Assembly (NCBI GenBank): GCA_016213105.1
Contig: JACRBN010000025.1
Location: 542,645 to 606,644 of the forward strand
Direction: 5' to 3'
DNA: 64,000 nucleotides
Source: Chloroflexota bacterium
Lineage (GTDB): Bacteria; Chloroflexota; Anaerolineae; Anaerolineales; Villigracilaceae
The position numbers were made by a program, and so were the translations under genes. Shown in pieces: positions 26,470-38,384 of this stretch (within the stretch, counting starts at the first letter, position 1; every line of letters begins with the position of its first letter). The notes under the pieces are model-generated. The model ran no database searches and was not told the DNA's origin. It saw nothing but the letters and a program-made list of their open reading frames with translations.

Positions 26470-26552
26470 AGCGCAAGCCTGGATAACATACGATGTACAA
26501 AATTATACCTCCAACCACGTAAATAGCCACAAAGCAGGGGACAGGGATGGCG

Positions 26553-26601
26553 AATTCAAAAAGCGGACGGCGCTTCGAGAGAAGCTCGTCCGCTTTTGAA
26601 T
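26553..26601 (-). terminator. Intrinsic terminator of the hydrolase/dehydrogenase operon
   Basis: The arms ATTCAAAAAGCGGACG and CGTCCGCTTTTGAAT form a long hairpin with T-rich flanks on both strands, 70 bases past the winged-helix gene stop. Confidence 0.8.
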
Positions 26602-26669
26602 CCTGAATCACTGTCCATACTTTTCAGGGGGATTGCCGCCGCCGAGCCATCGGCTGAATTTTCCCTGCA

Positions 26670-27872
26670 TCAGTCCATCTGGACATCCACGTTTGGGCTG
26701 CCGAGGAAGCGGGCGAGGTCGCGCGCTTCCTCGCGGATGCCTGCGCGGATGCGCTGCGGGAGCGCATCGAACTGCGATACGTGGATGTCGAGGCGGTCGC
26801 CCTGGCGGGTGTGCGTCCAGACCGCGGCGGCGCGGCCGTCCACGAGAACCACGGGCGATACCCAGCCCTGTGGGCAGTAGATTTTCGGCTGATACTCCGC
26901 GGCGGCCAGGTGTTCCCTCTGCCTGTGGCTGAGGAGATAGGAATCGAAATACGGCAACAGACGGACGAGCGGCCCTGCGGATGCGGCCTGCGTCAGTTCA
27001 TCGCGATCCTCGCGCAGGATGGCCGCCGTCCAGCCTGCGACGTCGACGGGGACGATGCCCGCCTCCCCGCGCGCCCAGATCCTGCGGGCCTCGGTCAGCG
27101 AGATGCCCGACCACATGGAAAAGTCCGCGGCCGTCGCCGGCCCGTAGCTCCGCAGGTATCGGCGCAGGAGCAGGTCTTCGGCCTGTTCCACGGGCAGATC
27201 CTGCCAGCCCGGGATCCAGGCGTCAGCCCGTACGAAGGTTGGCTCCTTGCCGCGGGTGGGACCGTAGCAGATCACCCCGCGGGCGGACGCCAGATGAAGC
27301 AGGTCGACGACCGGGTACATCAGGGGCCCGACCGGCACGGCCGCGACGTGCGAGCGGCGTCCCCAGCCCCCGCCGGGGATAGCCTGCGTCTGCACGCCCA
27401 GGACCCGGCTGACGCGTTCGGCGATCTGCGGGCGCGTGAGGGGCTGGTCCAGGGCGCCGAGCGCCGCGTCGATGGCGGCATCCACCACCCGTTCGGGCAC
27501 GCCCTTCCCCAGCGCCCAGCGCACTTCCTTCTCCGCGCGGCGAGCCGTCCCGCGGACGAAGAGCGCCAGATGTTCGGACGGAATCAAAAATAAGGTCTTG
27601 CGCATGCACGTGGCTTTGACCAGCAGCCGTTCGTGGATGGCCTCCTCGACCTGCGCGATCTGCAGATCGCGGACTCGCGACCACAGCGATATCTGCGCCG
27701 CCGAGAGGAGCTGCGCCTGGGCCCCGGCCATGTCGTACACGACCGAGGCGAGGGATTGCGCCGGCGCGCGCTCCAGGAGATGCTGCCGCGAGAGGCGAAA
27801 AGCGGCCACCTGCTTCCAGGTTACCGAAGTTAGCAAGGGTTGGCGGGTTGAAGGCTGTCGAGCTGTGGTCAT
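26670..27872 (-). CDS. Winged-helix DNA-binding domain protein (HTH_42/AlkX type)
   Basis: 400 aa from the ATG at 27872 (MTTARQPSTRQ); the longer GTG start at 27899 has no better signal. The family (formerly DUF1006, YcaQ-related) is recognised by an N-terminal LSRQHLLERAP-like start, CMRKTLFLIPSEHLALF, the winged-helix stretch LRSYGPATAADFSMWSGIS, LLPYFDSYLLSHRQR and the C-terminal VVLVDGRAAAVWTHTRQGDRLDI. Related proteins are linked to DNA-lesion (alkylation or crosslink) repair; function here is inferred only by family. Last gene of a four-gene minus-strand operon. Confidence 0.8.
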   Translation of the reverse strand: MTTARQPSTRQPLLTSVTWKQVAAFRLSRQHLLERAPAQSLASVVYDMAGAQAQLLSAAQISLWSRVRDLQIAQVEEAIHERLLVKATCMRKTLFLIPSEHLALFVRGTARRAEKEVRWALGKGVPERVVDAAIDAALGALDQPLTRPQIAERVSRVLGVQTQAIPGGGWGRRSHVAAVPVGPLMYPVVDLLHLASARGVICYGPTRGKEPTFVRADAWIPGWQDLPVEQAEDLLLRRYLRSYGPATAADFSMWSGISLTEARRIWARGEAGIVPVDVAGWTAAILREDRDELTQAASAGPLVRLLPYFDSYLLSHRQREHLAAAEYQPKIYCPQGWVSPVVLVDGRAAAVWTHTRQGDRLDIHVSQFDALPQRIRAGIREEARDLARFLGSPNVDVQMD

Positions 27873-27908
27873 CGTTTTTCTTTTCAACACAAAACGCACT
27901 GATTAAGA

Positions 27909-29048
27909 CTATTGGGCGATGCCCATCTCTTCGATGAACTCGAAATAAGTCTGCCCGGAATACCCGCGCGGGATAGGCGGCGTCTGCTCGAACGTGGACT
28001 GGATGGTCTGGTTCATTTTGCTCTGGCCGCTTTTGACGATACCGTGCAGGATCTCCAGCGCGTGATAGGCCATTTCCTTGTTGGCGCGGTTCTTGCGTCC
28101 CATGCGCAGCGACCAGGCCATTTCGGCCACGCCCAGTCCGCGATATTCCTCGGCGAAGGCGTGGCTCTGCTGCATGACAACAGGCTCGTTATTGCCCTTC
28201 AAGATGACCTTGACCTCGCCGCCGAAGCGGTCGGGGTCGGCCATGTAGAGGATGCCCATCGTCCCATGCAGGGTCAGGACGGGTCTTTCGGGCGCGGTGA
28301 AAATGGAGTTGGCATCGAAGAGCACGTTCCCGACCGTGCCGCGTTCGAATTGCAGTGTGCCTGCCATCAGGTTTTCACACTCGATCTGGAAGGGTTCGCC
28401 GAAATTCTCCAGCGCAAAGTTCTGTCGTTCGGGTCTGCGCGTCCGCGTCACGCCCGAAACTTCTGTGACGGGTCCCAGCACGCTCAGCAGGGCGGTGATG
28501 GAATAAATGCCCACGTCGAAGCCGATGCCGCCGCCAGGCTTGGCCGTGAAGGGGAAGGCGCGGCTGAAGACTTCACTGTCGCGGGTGAGAATCGACACGC
28601 AGGAGGTGACGTCGCCGATCAGGCCGCTATCGACCACGAAGCGCGCGGTCTGGATGGCCGACCCGAGAAAGGTATCGGGAGCAGCCCCAAGGTACAGATG
28701 CTTTTCGTCCGCGAGTTTCAGCAGTTCGGCGGCGTGTTCCAATTCCACCGACAGCACCTTCTCAGTGTAGACGTGCTTGCCCGCTTCGAGCAATTGCTTG
28801 ATGACGGGATAATGTCCCATCGGCGCGGTCAGGTTGACCGCGATCTCGATGGAATCATCCGCCAGCACTTCCTCGAAGGTCATCTCTTGGATGCCGTACT
28901 TTTGCGCCTTGGCGTGCGCCTTCTCGGGAGTTCGGTCGCAGCAGCCGACCACATCCAGGATCTTGAACTTGTTGATCATCGTGCCGAGGTAGGCGTCGCT
29001 GATGCCGCCGCTGCCGACGATAGCGGTTTTTACGGGTTGGATTTTCAT
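27909..29048 (-). CDS. Gfo/Idh/MocA-family NAD(P)-dependent oxidoreductase
   Basis: 379 aa. An N-terminal Rossmann fold (TAIVGSGGISDAYLGTM), the YTEKVLSVE segment where family members have EKP, and a C-terminal alpha/beta domain containing GGGIGFDVGIYSITALLSVLGPV are typical. Members oxidise or reduce sugars and cyclitols. RBS AGGAG lies 5 nt before the ATG, and the PD40 gene ends 3 bases upstream, so they are co-transcribed. Substrate not readable. Confidence 0.92.
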   Translation of the reverse strand: MKIQPVKTAIVGSGGISDAYLGTMINKFKILDVVGCCDRTPEKAHAKAQKYGIQEMTFEEVLADDSIEIAVNLTAPMGHYPVIKQLLEAGKHVYTEKVLSVELEHAAELLKLADEKHLYLGAAPDTFLGSAIQTARFVVDSGLIGDVTSCVSILTRDSEVFSRAFPFTAKPGGGIGFDVGIYSITALLSVLGPVTEVSGVTRTRRPERQNFALENFGEPFQIECENLMAGTLQFERGTVGNVLFDANSIFTAPERPVLTLHGTMGILYMADPDRFGGEVKVILKGNNEPVVMQQSHAFAEEYRGLGVAEMAWSLRMGRKNRANKEMAYHALEILHGIVKSGQSKMNQTIQSTFEQTPPIPRGYSGQTYFEFIEEMGIAQ

Positions 29049-29051
29049 GGG

Positions 29052-29930
29052 TCACTCCTTGAGTCGATACGATACAAACGCAATCGTGCGATTATCGGGC
29101 GACCACGAGTTGACGTTGATCGTGCCCTGTCCGCCGAAGAATTTTGCGATGAGCCTGGACTCTCCGCCCTCGGCGGGGATCAGGCGCAGCTCCACGTTCT
29201 TGTTGGCGGGATGATCGCCCGGCTCCACGTCGCCTTTGGCGTAGGCGATGTACACGACCCATTGACCGTCGGGCGAGACGTGCGGGAACCAGCAGTTGGA
29301 TTCCTCCTTCACCATGTGGGTCGGATTCGAGCCGTCCGCTTCCATGCGCCAAACTTGCATCAGCCCGCTGCGCGTGGAGTTGAACCAAATGTATTTGCCA
29401 TCCGGCGAGTACTCGGGGCCGTCGTCCAGGCCGGGCAGATTCGTGAGTTGAGTTTCTTCGCCGCCATCGATGGAGATGGTGTAGATGTCGTACTGCCCGC
29501 CGCGCTCGGCGCAGTAGGCCACGCGCGCGCCGTCGGGCGACCAGCCATGCAGATAGCTGGGGCCTGATTCCGTTACCAGGCGTGGAGCGCCGCCGCTCAA
29601 AGGCAGGATGTAAATGCGTGATGTCGCATCTTCATTCGTGAAGTGGCTGACCGCCAGCTGCGTATGGTCGGGGGAAAGCACATGATCGTTGTTGCAGTCG
29701 ATGGCAAAGCCCGTGTCGACCTCCCTGATCTCTCCGCTGGCCAGTTCATACGTGTACATGCGTCCGCGGCTGTTGTAAACGAGGCGGCCGTTGCGCGTCC
29801 AGTTCGGCGCTTCGATGACATAATCGAATTCCCTGAGAGCCTTCCGTTCGCCGGTGAAGACATCCACCGTTTCGAGGATGCTGAACGAATCGCGCTGGGC
29901 GATCCATTGCCGTAAGGTTTCGATATCCAT
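29052..29930 (-). CDS. TolB-like PD40 beta-propeller protein
   Basis: 292 aa without signal peptide. Repeated blades contain SPDGxxVAY / [15 protein letters not shown] / [16 protein letters not shown] / [13 protein letters not shown], the PD40 (WD40-like TolB) pattern. The absence of a signal peptide suggests a cytosolic protein. Related stand-alone propellers sit in oligogalacturonate/carbohydrate gene clusters, which fits its Gfo/Idh/MocA neighbour, but its activity is unknown. Only 2 bases separate it from the alpha/beta hydrolase upstream. Confidence 0.85.
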   Translation of the reverse strand: MDIETLRQWIAQRDSFSILETVDVFTGERKALREFDYVIEAPNWTRNGRLVYNSRGRMYTYELASGEIREVDTGFAIDCNNDHVLSPDHTQLAVSHFTNEDATSRIYILPLSGGAPRLVTESGPSYLHGWSPDGARVAYCAERGGQYDIYTISIDGGEETQLTNLPGLDDGPEYSPDGKYIWFNSTRSGLMQVWRMEADGSNPTHMVKEESNCWFPHVSPDGQWVVYIAYAKGDVEPGDHPANKNVELRLIPAEGGESRLIAKFFGGQGTINVNSWSPDNRTIAFVSYRLKE

Positions 29931-29932
29931 CG

Positions 29933-30754
29933 CTAGAGTCCCTTCACAAAGTTTTGCGCGCTTTCAAGATATTTTTCAAATTGCTCACGGCGGATGTTAT
30001 GTCCCGCGCCCGCGATGTGCGTCACTTGCATGTGGGGGATGGACATTTTCAGTTGGGCAATATCTTTTTCGCTCGATGCCGCGCCGAGTCCCGCGTCTGC
30101 GCTGATGAATAAAACAGGGCAGGTGATTCTCTTGAAAAGATTCGGCAGGTCAAGCGAGATCATATCGGGCGGATCGATCAACGCTGTGACCCTCGGGCTG
30201 ACTCTGTGCTTGGAGTTGATCCACGACTCGCGCTCCGCTTCCGGCCAACCCGGGTTCTGCTCCCGACATTCGGCCAGTAATTCCTCCCGCGTCTTGCGCT
30301 TGATGGAGTTTATCCATGCGGTGAAGCCGTTCTTGAAATCGGTATCGCGGGTCGCGCTTCCAGAAATCATCCAGAATGGGGGCGGGTCTTCCAAAAGTAT
30401 CGCGCGCGGCAGTGAGGGATATAACCCAGCCGCCACAAGCACCGTGATCGCCCCCATCGAATGTCCCAACAGGATCGGCCGATTAAGTTCCAAGGCCTGG
30501 ATCACCCCTGCCAACTCCGCGCCCAAATTTTGCAGGGAGTAGCCGTCGGCTGGCGCGTCTGACTTGCCATGTCCGCGCGCGTCCACCATGATGACGTCGA
30601 ACTGCTCGGCCAGGACTTCCGCCACAGGCGACCAGCACAAGCCGTCATCCGTGATTCCATGCGCCAGCACCAACGGCGGTTTGTCGCCGCCGATTCGGTA
30701 ATAGTGAATCCGCACCCCGTTCGTCGTGACATATCCAGAAGTTAAGTTGAACAT
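29933..30754 (-). CDS. Alpha/beta hydrolase
   Basis: 273 aa from the ATG at 30754, preceded by GGAAGG; the upstream extension covers the promoter region and is not coding. The oxyanion segment [13 protein letters not shown], nucleophile elbow GHSMG (Ser about 100), LFISADAG with a catalytic Asp, and a late His ([15 protein letters not shown]) form a complete triad arrangement. Substrate unknown. It is the first gene of the minus-strand operon and is divergent from the MerR-type regulator at 30898. Confidence 0.92.
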   Translation of the reverse strand: MFNLTSGYVTTNGVRIHYYRIGGDKPPLVLAHGITDDGLCWSPVAEVLAEQFDVIMVDARGHGKSDAPADGYSLQNLGAELAGVIQALELNRPILLGHSMGAITVLVAAGLYPSLPRAILLEDPPPFWMISGSATRDTDFKNGFTAWINSIKRKTREELLAECREQNPGWPEAERESWINSKHRVSPRVTALIDPPDMISLDLPNLFKRITCPVLFISADAGLGAASSEKDIAQLKMSIPHMQVTHIAGAGHNIRREQFEKYLESAQNFVKGL

Positions 30755-30849
30755 GGTTTCCTTCCAACAATTATTTTGATGGAACGCTGAAGCCAATCTT
30801 ACCGCATCAAACCACGCAAACGGAAAGCAAAAAAACGCCTTTTCAACCC

Positions 30850-30880
30850 TTGACTTGGAGTCGACTCCAGGTGTTACACT
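30850..30880 (+). promoter_or_regulatory. MerR-type promoter with 19-bp spacer and dyad operator
   Basis: -35 TTGACT (30850-30855) and -10 TACACT (30875-30880) are separated by exactly 19 bp, the over-long spacer that MerR-family activators correct by DNA distortion. The spacer holds the perfect palindrome TGGAGTCGACTCCA (30856-30869). The regulator gene starts 17 nt further on, so the operon is probably autoregulated. Confidence 0.88.
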
Positions 30881-30897
30881 GCCTTTCGAGGTGACCC

Positions 30898-32263
<1,366 letters not shown>

Positions 32264-32269
32264 GTCAAC

Positions 32270-33521
<1,252 letters not shown>

Positions 33522-33523
33522 TA

Positions 33524-33610
33524 AACGAGGTATTTCCAGCCATTCAGGAATCTCTCGATGGCAAATGGATGAAACAGGTCAGCGACGAACAATATCGAAC
33601 AGGAGATTAA
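33524..33610 (+). pseudogene. Possible 3' remnant of a deleted gene
   Basis: The 90-bp gap, wide for this operon, holds an open frame without start codon that translates smoothly (NEVFPAIQESLDGKWMKQ...) and ends in TAA two bases before the next ATG. It may be the C-terminus of a lost oxidoreductase-cluster gene. Its last codons supply the RBS (AGGAGA) of the LLM gene. Confidence 0.3.
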
Positions 33611-33611
33611 T

Positions 33612-34496
33612 ATGCACATTGGATTGCAAATTCCGTCTTTCAAGTACCCCGGCGGCACGGCTGCCATCCGTCCCAGACTGAAGGAGATCGTCACAAGCGC
33701 GGAAGAAGCAGGGTTTTACAGCCTGTGGGTGATGGATCATTACTATCAGATCAAAGGCTTGTTCGGTGAAGCCTATACCGATCCGATGCTGGAGGCCTAC
33801 ACCACGCTCGGATATATTGCAGGGCTGACTGAAAAAGCCCGCCTGGGCGTCCTGGTCACAGGCGTGATCTATCGCAACCCCGCCGTGTTGATGAAGATGG
33901 TCAACACGCTCGACATCCTCTCCGCTGGCCGCGCTTATTTTGGCATCGGCGCGGCATGGTATGAGGATGAAGCGAAAGGCAATGGCATTCCCTATCCATC
34001 CACCTCCGAACGCTTCGAACAACTGGAAGACAGCCTGAGACTGGCGAAGGCGTTATGGAGCAGCGACGAGACATCCTTCACTGGCAAACATTTTTCCGCC
34101 CCCGCCATCACCAATAATCCCCGTCCGCTCTCAAGTCCGCATCCGCGCATCATGATTGGCGGAACCGGGCCGAATAAAACCCTGCGCATGGTTGCCCAAT
34201 ATGCGGATGCCTGCAATATTGGCGAATGGGTCGGGACGGAGAACATGCAAAAGTCACTCGACACCCTCAAAGCGCATTGCGATACGTTGGGACGTGATTA
34301 CAACACAGTCGAGAAAACCTCCCTTTCCACCGCGCATCTTTCCGGGACAGACTCGGTTGGCAGCCTCATCGAGCGCATCAAAAAACTTTCGGCAATGGGC
34401 TTCACCCACGCGATCTTCAATATGCCGGATGTCTACAAAATTACCCCGCTCGAAACCTTTGCAAAAGAAATCATCCCGTCCGTGGCGGGACTTTAG
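33612..34496 (+). CDS. LLM-class F420/flavin-dependent oxidoreductase
   Basis: 294 aa. A luciferase-like monooxygenase barrel with MHIGLQIPSFKYPGG, GFYSLWVMDHYYQI, RLGVLVTGVIYRNPAVLMKMVNTLDILSAGRAYFGIGAAWYEDE, and PRIMIGGTGPNKTLRMVAQYADACNI. It resembles the F420-dependent subgroup of the family, which would imply coenzyme F420 in this organism; FMN use cannot be excluded. It is in the MerR-headed operon. Confidence 0.9.
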   Translation: MHIGLQIPSFKYPGGTAAIRPRLKEIVTSAEEAGFYSLWVMDHYYQIKGLFGEAYTDPMLEAYTTLGYIAGLTEKARLGVLVTGVIYRNPAVLMKMVNTLDILSAGRAYFGIGAAWYEDEAKGNGIPYPSTSERFEQLEDSLRLAKALWSSDETSFTGKHFSAPAITNNPRPLSSPHPRIMIGGTGPNKTLRMVAQYADACNIGEWVGTENMQKSLDTLKAHCDTLGRDYNTVEKTSLSTAHLSGTDSVGSLIERIKKLSAMGFTHAIFNMPDVYKITPLETFAKEIIPSVAGL

Positions 34497-34508
34497 GAGA
34501 GAAATAAA

Positions 34509-35543
34509 ATGCGCGCAACTGTCATGTATGGGGCTGGGGACGTCCGTGTCGAGAATGTTCCCGACGCCCAAATCAAAGAATCGACCGACGCCCTGGTGGT
34601 CGTCACCCGCGCCGCCATCTGCGGCAGTGACCTGTGGCCTTACAAGGGGATGCCCGCCAGCGAGATTGGCCGCCGCATGGGACATGAATTCATCGGCGTT
34701 GTTGAAGCGGTTGGGAAGGATGTTCACAAGATCAAAGTCGGAGATCTGGTGGCCGCGCCGTTTGCCTGGTCGGACGGAACCTGCGAGTTTTGCCAGGAAG
34801 GTCTGCACACCTCCTGCCTGCATGGCGGCTGGTGGGGCGGCATCGAACTGGACGGCGGGCAGGGGGAAGCGGTGCGCGTCCCGCAGGCGGATGGGACTCT
34901 GTTCCCGCTTCCCGTCGGCAGGGATCATGCGCTGATGCCCTCGCTGCTCACCCTGACCGATGTGATGGCGACCGGTCATCATGCGGCTGTCTCAGCCAGG
35001 GTTGGTCCCGGTAAAACGGTGGCAGTCGTCGGCGGCGGGGCGGTGGGGTTGTGCGGCGTCATCGCCGCGAAACGTCTCGGCGCGGAGCAGATCATCCTGC
35101 TCGACCGTCATGCGGACCGCATCGCGCTTGCCAGAGAATTCGGCGCGACGGATATCGTCCGCGAGCGCGGTAAGGAAGCCGTCGAACGTGTCCGCGCGCT
35201 CACCAAAGGATTCGGCGTTCATTCGGTGATGGAGTGCGTGGGCTACGAAGAGTCGACGCATACGGCGCTGAGCATTGCGCGCCCGGGCGGGGCGGTCGGC
35301 CGTGTAGGCGTGCCGCAGGATGAGACCATGCCCGCCGCCATGCCGACCTTCTTCCGCAACGTCACCATCTCCGGCGGGCCTGCCCCGGCGCGCGCTTACA
35401 TGGATGAGTTATTGCCTGACGTGCTCGAAGGGCGCATTCAGCCTGGCAAGGTGTTCGACTTTGCAGGCGACATCACCAAAGTGCCCGATGGCTACCGCGC
35501 CATGGATGACCGCAAAGCCATCAAGGCGATCATCGCGTTTTAG
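34509..35543 (+). CDS. Zinc-dependent alcohol dehydrogenase family protein (MDR)
   Basis: 344 aa. Catalytic zinc ligands C-GSDLWPYKG, GHEF, and a reduced structural-zinc loop (CEFCQEGLHTSC) are visible. The Rossmann motif VAVVGGGAVGLCGVIAAKRLGAEQIILLD and the ending DDRKAIKAIIAF are typical. It interconverts an alcohol and a carbonyl with NAD(P). It begins 12 bases after the LLM gene with RBS AGGAGAGA. Confidence 0.94.
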   Translation: MRATVMYGAGDVRVENVPDAQIKESTDALVVVTRAAICGSDLWPYKGMPASEIGRRMGHEFIGVVEAVGKDVHKIKVGDLVAAPFAWSDGTCEFCQEGLHTSCLHGGWWGGIELDGGQGEAVRVPQADGTLFPLPVGRDHALMPSLLTLTDVMATGHHAAVSARVGPGKTVAVVGGGAVGLCGVIAAKRLGAEQIILLDRHADRIALAREFGATDIVRERGKEAVERVRALTKGFGVHSVMECVGYEESTHTALSIARPGGAVGRVGVPQDETMPAAMPTFFRNVTISGGPAPARAYMDELLPDVLEGRIQPGKVFDFAGDITKVPDGYRAMDDRKAIKAIIAF

Positions 35544-35557
35544 CAAAGGAAATCCCA

Positions 35558-35944
35558 ATGACCGCGTGGACAAGCGAAGAATTTGACAAGATCGGTTCAG
35601 CCGAAGAATTGCAGATTGCGTCACTGCGCAAAGATGGCACGCTGCGCTCCATGCGGATCATCTGGGTCGTGCGTGTGGGCGATGACCTGTACGTCCGCTC
35701 AGTCAATGGGCGAACCTCGGACTGGTTCCGCGGCGTGCAGACTTGTCACGAAGGCCGCATCCGCGCGGGCGGCGTGGACAAAGATGTCACCTTCGTGGAA
35801 GAGTCTGACTCGAATATCAACGATCAAATTGACGTTGCCTACGCAAGCAAGTACCGACGCTATGCCGGCATCATTTCCAGCATCAACAGCCTCACCGCGC
35901 GATCTGCAACCATTAAACTGGCGCCGCGCGCAACAGGAACCTGA
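35558..35944 (+). CDS. DUF2255 family protein
   Basis: 128 aa. The N-terminus WTSEEFDKIGSAEELQIASLRKDGTLR and the middle IWVVRVGDDLYVRSVNGRTSDWFRGVQTCHEGRIRAGGVDKDVTFVEE are characteristic of DUF2255, a compact fold reminiscent of the pyridoxamine oxidase / deazaflavin nitroreductase group. Its biochemical role is unknown. Located within the oxidoreductase operon. Confidence 0.9.
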   Translation: MTAWTSEEFDKIGSAEELQIASLRKDGTLRSMRIIWVVRVGDDLYVRSVNGRTSDWFRGVQTCHEGRIRAGGVDKDVTFVEESDSNINDQIDVAYASKYRRYAGIISSINSLTARSATIKLAPRATGT

Positions 35945-35949
35945 TTAAC

Positions 35950-37392
35950 ATGTCTCAAGGTCAAACAAGCCCGGAACCCCTGGGCAACCCTGCACGCCAA
36001 AAAGTCGCCATCGGCGTGTGGGCAATTTTTATTGCTGAGTTTGTCAGTTTGCTTTTTGCCAACGCCAGAAACATTGCCCAGCCCGGTATGATCGCCGAGT
36101 TCGACGGCATGGCGCTCTTCTCTTGGTTGATCGCCCTGCCCGCGCTGGCAGGCGCGGCGGCGACATTGCTCTTTGGGAAACTCTCCGATGTGTATGGGCG
36201 GCGAACCATGATTTTGCTTTCCATTGCCATCTTTAGCATTGGGTTGTTGATTTCATCCAGAAGCACCTCCATGATGTTTCTCGTGACTTCGCAAACCTTT
36301 ATGACCATCGGACATTTCCCGATCCTGCCATTGTGTTTTGCGGTGGTCGGCGATCTCTTCCCGCCCACACAACGCGCCAAGTGGACGGGGTTGCTCAACA
36401 TCCCCACGGGATTCGCCGCGCTGTTTGGCCCCGTGATCGGTGGAGCGGTTGCCGAAAGCGTATTCGGCTGGCGCGGATTGTTTTGGGGCACGATCCCCTT
36501 GATCCTGGCGGCGGGCGGTTTGGTCGCTTTTGCGTTGCCCGATACATCCCAAAAGATGAAGCCCAAAATGGATGTGCTTGGCACCTTGGTGATGGTGGCG
36601 GGGACGACGACGCTCATTCTTGGATTCTCATCGCTGGGAAGCTCAGGCAAATTTTGGGCAGGGGTGCTCCAGCTCCTCGTCTCGTTGGCAGCGTGGATCA
36701 TGTTCATCCAGATCGAAAAGCGGGCGGAGGCGCCCATCCTCGATCCGCAGGTGCTTTTTAATCGCACCTTTGTCACGGCTGCCGTGGCTGGTTTGCTATC
36801 CTTTTTCGGCATGGTGGCGATTGCGGGCTATTCACCGATCTTTGTGCAGCAAGTGATGGCGGTCAGCCCCACCATCAGCGGCTCGATGTTGACTCCCTTC
36901 AGCACGCTGGTCGCCTTCATCGGTATTCCGGTTGGATTCATGCTGGCAAGGACAAAGAAGTATCGCGGGATGTTAATTTTCGGTTATACCGTGGTGACGC
37001 TTGCCATGCTGGCGATGTGGCGCTTTACAGCCGTCACGCCGATTTGGGCGTATGTGGTGGTGACGGGCATTGCGGGTATCGGCTTGGGAATGCTGCCGAC
37101 CATCAACGCGGTGGTGGCGCAATTTGCCGTCCCCAAACATCTTTTGGGCGTGGCAGTTGGCGCGATCTTTTTCTTTCAGATGATCGGTATTGCGGTCTCG
37201 CCCGCCCTGTTGGGTTTCGCGCAAAGCAGCGCCCCGGACCTGGAAGGCGGTTTGAAATTGGTGTTCCTGGCGAGCGCGATTGCAATGGCACTCGCCCTGC
37301 TGTTGATCCTGACCATCCCTGAAATATCCCTGGACGCAGAAGAAAGTGAATCAAGCAAATCTGTTGTTTCCATTGAAACTTCACTTCCGTAA
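35950..37392 (+). CDS. MFS transporter (DHA-type drug exporter)
   Basis: 480 aa with about 14 membrane segments. Motif A-like GKLSDVYGRRTMILLSIAIF between TM2 and TM3 and motif C-like GPVIGGAVAESVFGWRGLFWGTIPLIL in TM5 mark a proton-coupled drug/H+ antiporter of the DHA2 kind. It probably exports toxic substrates or products handled by the operon's enzymes. Only 5 bases separate it from the DUF2255 gene. Confidence 0.9.
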   Translation: MSQGQTSPEPLGNPARQKVAIGVWAIFIAEFVSLLFANARNIAQPGMIAEFDGMALFSWLIALPALAGAAATLLFGKLSDVYGRRTMILLSIAIFSIGLLISSRSTSMMFLVTSQTFMTIGHFPILPLCFAVVGDLFPPTQRAKWTGLLNIPTGFAALFGPVIGGAVAESVFGWRGLFWGTIPLILAAGGLVAFALPDTSQKMKPKMDVLGTLVMVAGTTTLILGFSSLGSSGKFWAGVLQLLVSLAAWIMFIQIEKRAEAPILDPQVLFNRTFVTAAVAGLLSFFGMVAIAGYSPIFVQQVMAVSPTISGSMLTPFSTLVAFIGIPVGFMLARTKKYRGMLIFGYTVVTLAMLAMWRFTAVTPIWAYVVVTGIAGIGLGMLPTINAVVAQFAVPKHLLGVAVGAIFFFQMIGIAVSPALLGFAQSSAPDLEGGLKLVFLASAIAMALALLLILTIPEISLDAEESESSKSVVSIETSLP

Positions 37393-37404
37393 AGAAATGG
37401 ATAT

Positions 37405-38373
37405 ATGAAAAACACTTCCAACCTAAAGGGCATCGGCTTTCTTTTACTGGCGATGCTGATCGGTTCGCTGCAAGCCGTGGCAGTCAAATGGATCGGCGGC
37501 AATTATTCCGTCCTGGAGCTCGTAACCGTCCGCAGTCTGGTTGCCCTGCCCATCACATTTCTCTTTTTTCGACTCGAAGGCAAAAAGGGGCTGCCAACTA
37601 CGAGTCAACCCAAACTTCAAGTTGTGCGTGGAATTTTCCTGTTTCTCTCGTATACCACGTACATGATGGGGCTGGCTGCCCTGCCGCTGGCCGACATCGA
37701 AGCGATCCGCTTTTCGGGTCCGATGATGATCACCATCCTTTCCGTCTTTATGCTGAGCGAAAAAGTGGAACTGCGGCGCTGGCTCGCGTTGATCGTTGGG
37801 TTTGCCGGCATCCTGTTGATCGTTCGCCCCGGTTCGACCAATTTCAACGCAGGCTCGCTCTTCGTTTTGATCTCGGTTCTTTTCTACGCCCTGACCGTGA
37901 TCCTGACCCGAAAGATGAAAGCCACCGACAGCAGCGCCACGATGGCGTATTTCAGTTCATGGGTTTACTTGATTGCCGCCTTCATCACTTCGCCGCTGGC
38001 CGCCGCCGTGGGAGAAGTTCCAAACGCGCACCCAAGCATTGTCTTTCTATTTCATGCGTGGAGCATGCCAACAGCACTCGATCTGTTCATCATGTCCGGG
38101 CTGGGGTTGGTCTGGGCGGGTTGGATGTATTTCATGACGCGCGCGTACAGCACCGCGCAAGCCTCGGTGATCGCTCCGTTTGAATATGCCTCGCTTCCCA
38201 TCAGTATTATGTGGGGATTCGCTCTCTGGCATGAAATCCCCGCTGGAATGACCATCGCAGGCGCTGTGTTGACTCTGCTGAGTGGTTTGTATATTTTGGT
38301 TCAGGAACAAAAGCAAAAGCGGGAACCAAATCAGATTGTTGTCGATAACGCTGCTCTGGAAAACGAAGCTTAA
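37405..38373 (+). CDS. EamA-family (DMT superfamily) transporter
   Basis: 322 aa with ten hydrophobic segments arranged as two EamA repeats (LLLAMLIGSLQAVAVKWIG...; MPTALDLFIMSGLGLVWAGWMYFMTRAYSTAQASVIAPFEYASLPISIMWGFALWHEIP). Family members export metabolites. Co-transcribed with the MFS gene 12 bases upstream; substrate unknown. Confidence 0.92.
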   Translation: MKNTSNLKGIGFLLLAMLIGSLQAVAVKWIGGNYSVLELVTVRSLVALPITFLFFRLEGKKGLPTTSQPKLQVVRGIFLFLSYTTYMMGLAALPLADIEAIRFSGPMMITILSVFMLSEKVELRRWLALIVGFAGILLIVRPGSTNFNAGSLFVLISVLFYALTVILTRKMKATDSSATMAYFSSWVYLIAAFITSPLAAAVGEVPNAHPSIVFLFHAWSMPTALDLFIMSGLGLVWAGWMYFMTRAYSTAQASVIAPFEYASLPISIMWGFALWHEIPAGMTIAGAVLTLLSGLYILVQEQKQKREPNQIVVDNAALENEA

Positions 38374-38384
38374 AGGAGAAAATC

